DNA of 64,000 bases. It comes from Limnospira sp050045915. Lineage in GTDB: Bacteria; Cyanobacteriota; Cyanobacteriia; Cyanobacteriales; Microcoleaceae. How positions within the stretch are numbered: position 1 is the first letter of the stretch; every line of letters begins with the position of its first letter. Both the position numbers and the translations under genes were made by a program. The notes beneath the pieces are model-generated. The model was not told the DNA's origin. It saw nothing but the letters and a program-made list of their open reading frames with translations, and ran no database searches. Shown one piece after another: positions 7,893 to 16,612 of the stretch. The stretch spans positions 9,033 through 73,032 of the forward strand of contig JBNGCR010000005.1 in the NCBI GenBank assembly GCA_050045915.1, written 5' to 3'.

Positions 7893-9193
7893 ATTCCCCG
7901 GAGGGATTACAGCACTTCTGAGTTAGGATCGACACACCAGGAAGATCCCAAATTCTCAGACGCCTAGGCGAAGTCAAAACGCCTCTTGCGGGGATGCCTT
8001 GCATCCCCGTTACTTTTGCTTTGCGACCGATATTCCACGCCCCGTTGCAGTCGGCATTGACCTCAACGCCAGCAGCAGAGCGATAAGTTCCGCGCCGAAT
8101 GCGCCTGCCTGAAGCCTTCCAACCCTCGGGTTTTTCACGCCAAGACGGGGATGACATCAAGATCTAGCGCTGACGCTTGCGATGTATAGCTTTCCTCCTG
8201 TTCAACGAACAAAATGCCGTGGGTCTCACAAAGCTGGGCTATGCGGTTTTTTAGCTTTGCCGTAGGAATCTGGACAAACATTTGGTTGGTTTTGCGGCCC
8301 ATATTGGCCCCGTCCTTTTGCCTCTGATTCCAGCCAAAGACCACAGTGCCGATGCCATGATTCAGGCAGTGATTGACCACCAGCCGAGCAGCTTTGTTGA
8401 CGGCATCCCGCATCTGGCGATTACGCTTGCCCGTGAGCTTATCTAGCAACCTGCACCAAAAGGCATGAGGCTTTCCCTCTTTGATGGTGGCGACCCGTTT
8501 GTTGTAGAACTGGTTGAGCGCCTTCAGGTGCTTGCCATCCACAATAAAGCTATGCCCCTTGCTGTCTACACAGGTCAGCCAGTTATCAATGCCATAGTCA
8601 ATAGCCAGCGACTTCTCTGGGTCTAGGGCAACAGGTGCAACTAGCTTCCCAGCACATACCCAAACCGCATCAAAATAACCAGCCCTGGGCACAATCTGAA
8701 GCTCTCTAACCTCGGCCCAATCAAGATTGCTAGGGAAGGGTACAAAGATCTCGGGCAGGTCAAACCAGACCTTGCAGGCGGTTCCCATCGGTACTCGGAC
8801 TTGACCATCAACCAACTTGAGCCAGCGCCTAGGGTAGCTAATCTGAAACATACCGCCAGACTTGCGGTAATTGGGTGGCTTCGGCTTTTCAGTCAGCCCA
8901 CCGCTGCGCCATAACTTCATTAGTTTACGGTAGCCCTTGAACGCCTCACCCACGCTGATACAGGTTTGCTGTGCAGCGCTGGTATAGAGCGCTTTCATGT
9001 GGGCGTTGTGCTTCATCTGGCTCGATAGCCAGCGCCCATTCGAGAATTTACCTGCCTTGAAATACAACTGCCTAGCCAGGTAAACCGTGCAGTTGTAGAG
9101 GTTATTTGAAGCCGTGCAAAGATACTCCAGTGCGGCCCTCAGGGGAAAGTCGTCAGGGAGTTGATTGACTTGTGCTGCAAAGGTTTTAGCCAT
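7879..9193 (-). pseudogene. tnpB: tnpB (OrfB), frameshifted near 8140
   Basis: The frame from ATG 9193 ends at 8135 (DLDVIPVLA, stop), but the rest of the protein continues in another frame down to 7879 (REKPEGWKASGRR to GESPSL). Removing one T near 8140 restores VLAEKP and a product of about 437 residues. TnpB is an RNA-guided RuvC-type nuclease ancestral to Cas12. The catalytic motifs are visible: first Asp in AIDYGIDNW, Glu in FVEQEESYTSQAS, last Asp in VNADCNGAWNIGRK, the last one lying after the frameshift, so the shortened protein would lack it. No zinc-binding cysteine pairs are seen between the last two motifs, as in one TnpB subgroup. Frameshift could also be a sequencing error. Confidence 0.88.
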
Positions 9194-9238
9194 AAAACAA
9201 GTATACTAGAATTGTCGATAAATGGGTAGCCTTCAACA

Positions 9239-9643
9239 ATGCGAGATGAGTCAATCAACTACCGCCACGGCAACTACTCGGTAGGGCTGGCCCATGTTCA
9301 CCTGGTCTGGATTCCGAAAAGGCGGAAGAAGGTTTTGGTCGGCAACGTCAAGATGAGGCTTGCCGCAATACTGAATGAGGTTGCCCTAGAAAATGACTGG
9401 CTGGTCAAGGCTCTGGAAATAGCCCCTGACCACGTTCACATCCTGGTAGAGCACGGCTCTCAGGTCGCCATTCACCAAATAGTCAAAGCTATGAAGGGGC
9501 GTTCATCTAGGCTGCTCAGGCAGGAGTTCCCTCACCTCTGCAAGCTACCTTCATTGTGGACTCGGTCGTATTACTACGAAGCTACAGGGAAAGTCAGCAC
9601 GGCTAAGGTGACAGCTTACATTAACGACCCTCACCATTCCTGA
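9239..9643 (+). CDS. tnpA: IS200/IS605 Y1-transposase TnpA
   Basis: 134 residues, normal for the family. The metal-binding HUH motif is HVH at 65-67 (APDHVHILVEHG) and the nucleophile is most likely Tyr127 in TAYINDPHHS. Family members cut and paste single-stranded DNA on the lagging strand by recognising end hairpins. Both catalytic motifs are intact, so this TnpA may still be active and could move other elements with matching ends, such as the IscB element at 54-55.5 kb. Start ATG at 9239; the divergent tnpB starts 45 bases away. Confidence 0.93.
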   Translation: MRDESINYRHGNYSVGLAHVHLVWIPKRRKKVLVGNVKMRLAAILNEVALENDWLVKALEIAPDHVHILVEHGSQVAIHQIVKAMKGRSSRLLRQEFPHLCKLPSLWTRSYYYEATGKVSTAKVTAYINDPHHS

Positions 9644-9673
9644 TGGCGGCTAAAGCCGCCGTGTCGCTTTTCC

Positions 9674-9696
9674 GCCCCGCTCTAAAGAGACGGGGC
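9674..9696 (+). repeat. Element-end hairpin with bulged A (right end)
   Basis: GCCCCG-CTCT-AA-AGAG-A-CGGGGC. Its core CCCCGCTCTAAAGAGACGGG (next bases GCT) is identical to the left end of the IscB element at 53987. Confidence 0.85.
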
Positions 9697-9705
9697 TACC
9701 AATCT

Positions 9706-10339
9706 CCCGAGTTTTTATCGTGTGAAAAACTCTAATCACCCCATCGGGTAAATACAGTTATCTTTGCTACAAATCCGCTGCCCATCCATTTCAAAGGAGT
9801 TGCGGTGGGCGATCGAGATGAACATTGATCAAAGCTGTTCAGATGTGCCGGCTACAATTCGCCCGAAAAATATCCGACAATTTTTCCCGCACCGGCCCGC
9901 CGAAATCGATCCGATGTTAGTAACATAATATACGGGAATCGGGGGCGATCGCCCGCGCATTTTTCCCGAATATCGCGGCTCTCAAATCGGGTCGGGTCCG
10001 TCCGCCAATTGATCGCGATCGTGGCAAAATCATTGATCTTTGTTCCGCGATCGCGATCGTCCCAGAGTCCAATGAGTGAATCTGCAAAATCCCCAAAAAC
10101 CCTGTCGGGGAGTCGTTCGGAGCGCGATCGTCGGAAATCGCTTCCCCTCCGGGAACGGATATCCAAATGACCGTCCGGCGGAAAACCCCCCGAGTATAAC
10201 CAAAATATATGAATGTCCGATTTTCGATTAGAAGACCGAGTTCAAAGGTTAAATAATTGAGAAGTAATTCCGGATTCACTCCGATCCAGTTTTAAAATGG
10301 GAACCCAGATATCCGTTTGTCGTATGAAGAGGAATATTT
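9706..10339. other. Intergenic region, no gene recognised
   Basis: About 630 bases with several GCGATCGC-type sites and overlapping short ORFs of arginine-rich, low-information composition that I judge to be spurious. A purine-rich ribosome site (gaagaggaat) precedes the next gene. Confidence 0.4.
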
Positions 10340-10774
10340 ATGGATGTGCTGACGCAACAAGTCATCGCCTTAACTCATAAAGTAGATGCCCTTTATGAGA
10401 TCGTCATGCAACTGAGTGAAAAAAGCAACGTGGATGACAAGCAGATGTCGCTTCCCTCACTGTCCCTCACCGTCGAGACTCCCGAACCCCAATCAGTGGC
10501 GGAGGAAACCGTCGGGGGGACTTCCGGGGACGACACTAGATTTCCTGCATCTCCCCCGCCGCCGACCCTGTTAAGGCTAGAAAGTCGCAGGGCGGAACAT
10601 AAGGACATTCTGATCGACGACTGTTATACCGACAGCACCAACATCATTCACCGGCAAGAACCCACCCTGACGGCCGAGGTACAGATCCAACGGCTGACGG
10701 CCCAGTTAACCGCGGCCTACAATCGCATCGCGGCCCTCGAAGAACAGTTACTCTCCAAGCGGGTGCGATTGTAA
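10340..10774 (+). CDS. Small protein with N- and C-terminal coiled coils, unknown function
   Basis: 144 residues from ATG at 10340 with a good ribosome site (agaggaa) 7 bases upstream. Residues 1-35 are helical (LTQQVIALTHKVDALYEIVM), the middle is a Pro/Ser/Thr-rich linker, and residues 110-144 are again a heptad-patterned helix (IQRLTAQLTAAYNRIAALEE). No signal peptide, membrane helix or enzyme motif. Such proteins often oligomerise or act as adaptors, but no function can be assigned. It converges on the CobT-type gene, overlapping it by 27 bases at the 3' ends. Confidence 0.65.
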   Translation: MDVLTQQVIALTHKVDALYEIVMQLSEKSNVDDKQMSLPSLSLTVETPEPQSVAEETVGGTSGDDTRFPASPPPPTLLRLESRRAEHKDILIDDCYTDSTNIIHRQEPTLTAEVQIQRLTAQLTAAYNRIAALEEQLLSKRVRL

Positions 10775-11881
10775 GCTTTCCCCGACGTTCAGACGGCCTG
10801 CCAAACTGTCGATCTCCCCGAGGAGTCGGGCCGAGTCCCACCGGGCGAAGAGATGGGAGGCGATCGCACATCCGCCGGCCCCCACGCCCTCTTTCACATA
10901 TCCCCGCTCGTAGGCCCGGAGCTGGGGATATCGGGAACGGGCAAAACTGAGTTGGGTCGCCAGGAGGGGAACCGGGCCAGCCACCCGAGCCAGTCCCGGC
11001 GTGTCTCCCGTCGGGTCTTCCGCCACCCAGCGGGTGGTTCCGACCGCCACCCGGTCGGGAGTCCAGGGCAAATGTTCCGCCGCCGCGATCGCGCGAGTCA
11101 AGGCGTAGACCGCCAACATCTGGGTGCCCCCCGCCAGCAGCACCCCCGCCCGACGGCTGGCCGCGATCGTCAGACCCGCGACGGCAATTTGCATGGGGTC
11201 GCCGACAGCGGCCACGAGTCGAAACGGATCGGCGGTGCCGGGGTTCAAATTTGCCGCCCGCAGTCCCGCCCGAGCGATCGCCAACTTTTGAGCGTGATTG
11301 CAGTGGGGGTGGCTACTATTAACTTTTCCCGTCGCCGCAATTCCCAACCCCACCAACACCGCCAGGGCCGTGGTCGTCCCGCCGACGACGCATTCTCCGA
11401 TCGCGACATAACTATTGCTGGCGAGACTTCCGAGGCGATCGCCCCAAGCCAACCCCGCTTCAAATAGATCTCGGACGACCGCCCCATCCAACGCCGCCCC
11501 CGAACTGACGCACCGGGCCGGACCCCCCCCCAGATGGATGCTCGGCACGGAGGGAACCACGGGAACCCCGGCATCGAACAGATACAAAGGAATCTCTAAG
11601 GTTTCGATGACGGCCCGAGAAATCAACACCGGAGACGCCCCCGCCACCAGCGGCGGCAGGGGATATTTGGGATGGGGGCGAGGACCGTCGTGGAGAAATT
11701 CGGCGTCAGCCAGATAAGTCCGGCGGCGGTCGTCCGGCGTCGCCCCCGCCGCCGAGATCCCCGGCAACAACCCCGTCTCGGTGAATCCCAAAACGCAGGC
11801 GAATAGAGGCTTGCAGCCCCGATACCGCTCCGACCACCTTTCCCCCCGGGGAATTTCCGTGTAAACCCGAATTGCCGTCAT
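10748..11881 (-). CDS. cobT: CobT-type nicotinate-nucleotide phosphoribosyltransferase homologue (TIGR00303 family)
   Basis: 377 residues from ATG 11881; the same frame is open further upstream to 12658 but that part lies over the neighbouring gene and is Arg/Pro-rich shadow sequence. The protein has the Gly-rich motifs of the cyanobacterial CobT-like family: ASNSYVAIGECVVGGTTTAL, HCNHAQKLAIARAGL, GVLLAGGTQMLAVYAL, and the end VKEGVGAGGCAIA. CobT activates the lower-ligand base for cobalamin or pseudocobalamin nucleotide-loop assembly. Its start overlaps the stop of the DUF2232 gene by 4 bases, indicating a transcription unit reading from 12.6 kb downwards. Assignment to this family is good; the substrate base is inferred. 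Confidence 0.85.
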   Translation of the reverse strand: MTAIRVYTEIPRGERWSERYRGCKPLFACVLGFTETGLLPGISAAGATPDDRRRTYLADAEFLHDGPRPHPKYPLPPLVAGASPVLISRAVIETLEIPLYLFDAGVPVVPSVPSIHLGGGPARCVSSGAALDGAVVRDLFEAGLAWGDRLGSLASNSYVAIGECVVGGTTTALAVLVGLGIAATGKVNSSHPHCNHAQKLAIARAGLRAANLNPGTADPFRLVAAVGDPMQIAVAGLTIAASRRAGVLLAGGTQMLAVYALTRAIAAAEHLPWTPDRVAVGTTRWVAEDPTGDTPGLARVAGPVPLLATQLSFARSRYPQLRAYERGYVKEGVGAGGCAIASHLFARWDSARLLGEIDSLAGRLNVGESLQSHPLGE

Positions 11882-12558
11882 TCGTCGTAGTCGAGTAAGA
11901 TTTGCACCCAGCGGGGGGGGCGGGGGATGGGGGATTTGAGGCGATCGAGCATCAGCAGGGCGACCAGGTGCACCACGAAGAGATAGACGATGCTGTTGGC
12001 AAATACCATCAACACGGCGACGAGTTGGACGAAAAGCAGACTCGGGGGGGCCAGCAACCCCAACTTGATGAAGATCCACTCGGCCAGTTCCGCGATTTGC
12101 GTGGTGGCGTAGACCCACAGATCCCGGCCGAGGAGGATGGAGAGGAGCCAGTAGCGAAAAAAGAAGCCGATCGCGCCGATTAAAGCCCCGATAGTCACCG
12201 AAGTCGGCCAGCGGGCGCCGCGCTTCCACAACCCGCCCAACACCACCCCCATCCAGGCGTAGGGAATTAAAAACAGAACGCTGCGCGTCGGCCCCATCAA
12301 CACCGTCAGCAGCAGCCCGGAGGTGAGGGCACCCATATTGGCGGCTCGACGGTTCCAGCGCAGGTAGAGCAACGCGATGGGGAGGGGGAAAAACACCCGC
12401 AACAGTGGACCGAGGGGAAAGTAGTAGTTGACGAACCAAATCAGACTGGCGGCGCTGGCGAGAAACGCCGTTTCCACCATCATCAGGGGGGATGTCGAAG
12501 GGAGAGAATCGGGGGATTTGGGGGACGGTTCGGCGTTCGCCTTGGGAAAATCGCTCAT
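11878..12558 (-). CDS. DUF2232 polytopic membrane protein
   Basis: 226 residues from ATG 12558 (MSDFPKANAE); the longer frame would need a TTG start at 12582. After a polar N-terminus there are about six hydrophobic segments, for example MVETAFLASAASLIWFVNYY, LLLTVLMGPTRSVLFLIPYA and a C-terminal LVAVLMVFANSIVYLFVVHL. The pattern matches the DUF2232 family, usual next to cobT-like or ribosomal-protein genes in cyanobacteria and suggestive of an S-component-like membrane protein, but the function is unknown. It is coupled to cobT by a 4-base overlap, so a role in uptake of a corrinoid-related compound is possible but unproven. Confidence 0.8.
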   Translation of the reverse strand: MSDFPKANAEPSPKSPDSLPSTSPLMMVETAFLASAASLIWFVNYYFPLGPLLRVFFPLPIALLYLRWNRRAANMGALTSGLLLTVLMGPTRSVLFLIPYAWMGVVLGGLWKRGARWPTSVTIGALIGAIGFFFRYWLLSILLGRDLWVYATTQIAELAEWIFIKLGLLAPPSLLFVQLVAVLMVFANSIVYLFVVHLVALLMLDRLKSPIPRPPRWVQILLDYDE

Positions 12559-12626
12559 GCGGCCTGAAATTGAAAGGGGCAAGAGTGGGAGAGGGGAAAT
12601 CGGGCGATCGCACCCACACCCACCCG

Positions 12627-13334
12627 TCAGACCAACATCCGCTCCAGGGCGTGGACATCGGGGATGCTGAGGGTGTCGCGATCGCGCTTGATCAACCCTT
12701 TCTTCTCCAGTTTACTCAGAACCCGAGTGACCGTTTCCCGGGCCAGTCCGCTGAGACTGCTGAGTTCCCGGTGGGGCAGGTTGGGAATTTGCGTCCCCGT
12801 GTCGGTGGTTTTTCCCTGTCCCTCGGCCAAAAATAACAGGATGTCCGCCACCCGGGAGGCGCTGTCGGACTCCCGCAACCGCAACCGCCGGTTCACCTGG
12901 CGCAGGCGGCGGCCCATCAACTGGGCGAGGCGGATGCCGCCCAGGGGTTCAGTGTTGATCAGTTCCACAAAATCCTGGGCGGGCATATTCCCGATGGTTG
13001 TCGGCGCGAGGGTGATCACGTCCGTGGAACGGGGAACCTCGTCGAGGGCAGCCATTTCGCCGAACAGTTCGCCCTTCCCCAAAATGTTGAGGGTGACTTC
13101 CTTGCCGTCGAGGTTGTAGGTGCGAATTTTCACCCAGCCATCCAAAATAAAATAGACGGAGCTGCCCCAATCATTCTCCAACAGAATCACCTGATTGGCC
13201 GGATGGCTGCGACCTACCACATGAGCTGTCGCTTTTTCAGCCACCACGTCGGGCAGACCCAGAAAAAACGGAGTCGAGAGAATCATGCGGGTGATATCTG
13301 ATTGTGACTCGCGGGAGAAGTACCGATCTTCCAT
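12627..13334 (-). CDS. Crp/Fnr-family regulator, SyCRP1-like (cAMP receptor protein)
   Basis: 235 residues. N-terminal cyclic-nucleotide domain (about 15-135) with the phosphate-binding cassette GELFGEMAALDEVPRSTDVI, whose Glu and Arg-Ser pair are those expected for cAMP binding. C-terminal winged helix (about 155-230) with recognition segment LSSLSGLARETVTRVLSKLE. The sequence resembles the SyCRP1 group (FFLGLPD, ANQVILLENDWG, VYFILDGWVKIRTYN) and not NtcA. SyCRP1 homologues control motility and other genes in response to cAMP. The gene stands alone, 68 bases upstream of the DUF2232 start. Confidence 0.88.
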   Translation of the reverse strand: MEDRYFSRESQSDITRMILSTPFFLGLPDVVAEKATAHVVGRSHPANQVILLENDWGSSVYFILDGWVKIRTYNLDGKEVTLNILGKGELFGEMAALDEVPRSTDVITLAPTTIGNMPAQDFVELINTEPLGGIRLAQLMGRRLRQVNRRLRLRESDSASRVADILLFLAEGQGKTTDTGTQIPNLPHRELSSLSGLARETVTRVLSKLEKKGLIKRDRDTLSIPDVHALERMLV

Positions 13335-13994
13335 TGGGCTATCATGTTTGAAATTCGTTGAAGCTGTGGTCGGGCGGGGAAGAAATCAATGAACTGATCG
13401 AGTTCACGGCGGCCCGCCACGGCGCCAACCCTAGTCCAACAATACCACTATTGTTGGGTTTCGCTACCGTTGACCAGAATACCCGGATCGGGCGAGTACC
13501 CGATCGCGGGTGGAACGTTTCGGAATCGAACCGGCGGGAATCGTCCTGCATTCGGGCCGCGATCTGGATGGGTTCGGTCTTGATGGCGATCGCGCTCCCA
13601 TCCCGGTCGGGTGCGGACTGGATTCGAGGTGGGCAACTCTTATTTTAAAGGAATTGTGAAGCAACACGATGGCATTGGCGTACAATTCACCCGATCGCCG
13701 CCATCGATCCGCAAGGGGAAACCGAGGGGTCCGGAGTACCTGGCGACAATTGCTTGAGTTGGGTCCGATCCCTAACCTATGATGGAAGAGAAGATAGGAG
13801 TTGGTTTCTACGTCGGGAAGATTTTTGAAGGATTGGAGCGCGAGCATCAGGCTTCGCAACAGGTTCACCCGGGCCGTCCGCTGATTTTTCCAGGGCAATC
13901 CGGACAGGAGAAGGGATTCGGACTCTGGATTCGGAAATTGAACTAGACCACGGCTCATTCCGATTCAAACGCTAGTAAAAATGAGGTTCCTGCC
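13335..13994. other. Intergenic region, no gene recognised
   Basis: 660 bases between the divergent regulator and coiled-coil genes. A 164-codon minus-strand frame exists here, but its composition is that of random GC-rich sequence and no motif is recognisable. Promoters of both flanking genes must lie here. Confidence 0.4.
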
Positions 13995-16559
13995 TTGACT
14001 TCTCATCAGGATCAAATTCAGGCTCTAATTGCTGAAATTGACGAAGTGCTCAGTCAACCCAGCCCGAGACTCCCCTGGGTGGCCTTCGGCGAAACGGTCA
14101 CCCGGGCGCGACAGGTTTTAGAGCGAGTTCGCAACTACCTCGTATCCCTACAGCAGGAGATGGGGGACTCTCCGCGATCGCTCCATTCTCCGGCTTCCCC
14201 CGGCGACTCCTCGTCGATCGCACCGCCCCAACAGCAGGACGTCTGGGAGGCGATCCGAGAAGAAATGGGCTACCTGCGATCGCAACTGACGGGACTCCTC
14301 CAAAATGAAGTGGAAGAACTGCGCCGGGAACGGCAACGCCTCGTCCAAGATATTCGGATGTTGGAAGGTCGGCGGGAAGACCGTCTCACCCCCATCGACG
14401 GACAAACCGACCGCCAACAACTGATCGCGGAATTCCTGCAAGAACTGATGAACCGCCTTCAGGAGAGCCTAACCCAGCGGGTGGCGGAGACGCTCTCCCA
14501 CCTCGAAGAACGGGTGTTGAATGCGGTGCTGGTGGCGGAAACCGTTGATGCGCCCACGCGATCGGACCTGGAACGGTCCGATCACCGCACCTCCCCACTC
14601 TCGGAAACGGAAAATTTCGGGGATGAGTCGGAAACGTCCAAACTCTTGCCCCGGCTGACTCCGGCCGGGCGACTCGAACAAATGCGGATGTTGCAGGCTC
14701 AGTCTGACCACCTGCTCATGACCTTGGATTCCAGTTTGAGCGTCATTTTTGAAGCGCTGCAAAGTAATTTGCAAACCTACCATGAATCCCTGTCCCAAAA
14801 TCTCGAAAAAATGCACGGTTTGGGTAAACAGGGAGAGGTGATTTTTTCAGCTTGGATCAATCACCTGACCCAGCAGTTGAGCCAAGCCACGACGACCCAA
14901 TGGCAATCGTCATTACAACTGACGGATCGAGAACCGACATCCCCCCCGCCTCCCAAATCCGATGCCGTCCCGGATGAGGAGGCGGTGGTTGCTCCGGCGG
15001 ACGAGTTACAGAACCCGCCACAGGCGGATCGGGAGGATGTACCCGTTCCTGAAGTGATGCCCGAGGAAACTCGCGACGAGGAAGAAAAGGAAGATATTGA
15101 GAGTTTATTTCCCTTCGCCGGCGTCGAACTTCCCCTGCCGACACAACCTTCCGAAACTCAACAGAAAGCGGAGAGCTCTCCGGAAGATGTCATCCCCCCC
15201 GACGGAGACGCGACGGACGACGAGGACTTCGCTAGTTGGTCTGAAGATACAGACGGGGAAATCGGCGAAGAAACCTGGGATGTTGAAGAACTCTTTCCGG
15301 CTGAAGCAATAGAGGTTGGGGATAACATCGGCGACTCCGAATCGGAGGAGGAGTTCGCCTGGGATGCGGAAGATTTATTGCCCGATGAAGCGGTAGAAGA
15401 AGGGGAAGATATCACCGCCGAAACCGCCGTGGAAGTGGACGGAGAGTTACCGGAATCGGAGGAGGAGTTCGCCTGGGATGCGGAAGATTTATTGCCCGAT
15501 GAAGCGGTAGAAGAAGGGGAAGATATCACCGCCGAAACCGCCGTGGAAGTGGACAGGGAATTGCCGGAAGAAGAAGAAGCGATCGCCTGGGATGCCGAGG
15601 ATTTATTTCCGGACTCCTCCGAAACCAATTCCGAAATCGAGAGTTCGGAAATAGAAGACGATGAGGAAAGGCTCGATACCCAAGACTTATTCGGGGAGAC
15701 GGAAGAAGAGGCGATCGCGATCGAACCCCCGGAAAATTTGCCGGAAAGCTCAAATGGAAGTCGGCCCCCAAAACTCGACGAATCCCCGGCGAAACGAGCA
15801 TCGAATGCAGAACGGCTGTTAGAAAATGACGATTTATTTGAGGAAGCCATGAATCAGCCTAATCCAACCGAAGATCGAGCCCGTCAAGCCTCCCCTGCAT
15901 CTCAGACACCCAACTTCCTGGATGAAAATACCCTCGAAGACTTCGGCAATTTTTTCGAGCCGCTGGAATTGGATGAGGAGCAAGAATCCCCCGAAAATTT
16001 GGATGATGCGAAACAATTACAAGACAATTTCGTGCACGCTTCCCCCGATGAAAACTTGCTTCCTTCCGCATCCAAAGAAGATGAAGATCAAATCGACTCG
16101 CAACTTCTGATCGACAAACAAACCCTGCAACAACTCGAAGCAGAATTAACCAGTTTAGAACAGCCTTTCTCAGATGAGGGTGGGGAGGAATTCGAGGTTT
16201 CGAGCGGTTCCGAAGAATTGATCCTGCCGCAAAATGAAAATGCAGAAGAAACGATCACATTTGACAACTTATTTGGCGAGTTAGAATCCGATCGCCAATC
16301 CCGCGATCGCACCCAATCTCCCCAGCCAGAATCGGCCGAAGATCCATTTTCGGGATGGGATCGTTCCGATTTTACCCTCGACGATCTCCTCAGTAGTTTC
16401 GACGCATCCGAAACCCCTTCCCAACCGCCGGAAAAAGACCCCGAAGACGAGACGGAAGCCGGCGACGATGACGACGGAGATTTTCTTAGCCTGGAAGCAT
16501 TGTATGAGGAAATGAACCAAGCGAATCCCCTGAATCATTCGGGACGGAAAAAATCCTGA
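13995..16559 (+). CDS. Very large acidic protein with coiled-coil N-terminus, unknown function
   Basis: 854 residues from a TTG start (no in-frame ATG nearby). Residues 1-300 are helical and coiled-coil-like (IQALIAEIDEVL, LLQNEVEELRRERQRLVQDI, LMNRLQESLTQRVAETL). Residues 300-854 are highly acidic, probably disordered, with repeats of an EEEFAWDAEDLLPDEAVEEG type separated by polar spacers; short W/F-x-x-E-D-LF motifs (WDVEELFP, WDAEDLFP, DTQDLFGE, FDNLFGEL) recur and may be protein-docking peptides. No signal peptide. It lies 53 bases before the ATPase gene at 16613, so the two are probably co-transcribed and may be partners. Function not recognised. Confidence 0.8.
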   Translation: MTSHQDQIQALIAEIDEVLSQPSPRLPWVAFGETVTRARQVLERVRNYLVSLQQEMGDSPRSLHSPASPGDSSSIAPPQQQDVWEAIREEMGYLRSQLTGLLQNEVEELRRERQRLVQDIRMLEGRREDRLTPIDGQTDRQQLIAEFLQELMNRLQESLTQRVAETLSHLEERVLNAVLVAETVDAPTRSDLERSDHRTSPLSETENFGDESETSKLLPRLTPAGRLEQMRMLQAQSDHLLMTLDSSLSVIFEALQSNLQTYHESLSQNLEKMHGLGKQGEVIFSAWINHLTQQLSQATTTQWQSSLQLTDREPTSPPPPKSDAVPDEEAVVAPADELQNPPQADREDVPVPEVMPEETRDEEEKEDIESLFPFAGVELPLPTQPSETQQKAESSPEDVIPPDGDATDDEDFASWSEDTDGEIGEETWDVEELFPAEAIEVGDNIGDSESEEEFAWDAEDLLPDEAVEEGEDITAETAVEVDGELPESEEEFAWDAEDLLPDEAVEEGEDITAETAVEVDRELPEEEEAIAWDAEDLFPDSSETNSEIESSEIEDDEERLDTQDLFGETEEEAIAIEPPENLPESSNGSRPPKLDESPAKRASNAERLLENDDLFEEAMNQPNPTEDRARQASPASQTPNFLDENTLEDFGNFFEPLELDEEQESPENLDDAKQLQDNFVHASPDENLLPSASKEDEDQIDSQLLIDKQTLQQLEAELTSLEQPFSDEGGEEFEVSSGSEELILPQNENAEETITFDNLFGELESDRQSRDRTQSPQPESAEDPFSGWDRSDFTLDDLLSSFDASETPSQPPEKDPEDETEAGDDDDGDFLSLEALYEEMNQANPLNHSGRKKS
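15339..15556 (+). repeat. 114-base direct repeat within the acidic protein
   Basis: A block of about 104 bases beginning gaatcggaggaggagttcgc at 15339 recurs with no difference seen at 15453, giving two in-frame copies of a 38-residue unit with a more diverged third copy after them. Such identity implies recent duplication. Confidence 0.8.
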
Positions 16560-16612
16560 ACTTCTGAGAGAAAACGCCAAAGTTTCCAATTCTGAGGAGA
16601 GCAGAAAATTTG

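Larger units (their letters stand above)
7866..9705 (+). mobile_element. IS200/IS605-family element, divergent tnpB (broken) and tnpA (intact)
   Basis: Divergent genes, tnpB on the minus strand and tnpA on the plus strand, are separated by 45 bases and flanked by one hairpin at each end (7872-7892 and 9674-9696). The hairpins share the plan stem-N4-AA-N4'-bulged A-stem and have the same orientation on the plus strand, as expected for Y1 transposase recognition. There are no inverted repeats and no visible target duplication, as is normal for the family. Exact ends are not determined; they should lie some bases outside the hairpins. Confidence 0.85.

Noticed and set aside
9852..10279. Two overlapping minus-strand ORFs between the IS element and the small coiled-coil gene
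   Set aside because: HIP1-rich composition produces long open frames; both lack any recognisable sequence.
10748..12658. 636-codon frame on the minus strand as a single gene
   Set aside because: Only the part below 11881 has CobT-like sequence; the upstream 259 codons overlap the DUF2232 gene and are Arg/Pro-rich shadow sequence.
12627..13334. NtcA
   Set aside because: It is a Crp-type regulator, but its sequence matches the SyCRP1 group and not the NtcA recognition helix or N-terminus.
13464..13958. 164-codon minus-strand ORF
   Set aside because: No ribosome site, no motif and random-like composition; lies in the promoter region of the coiled-coil gene.
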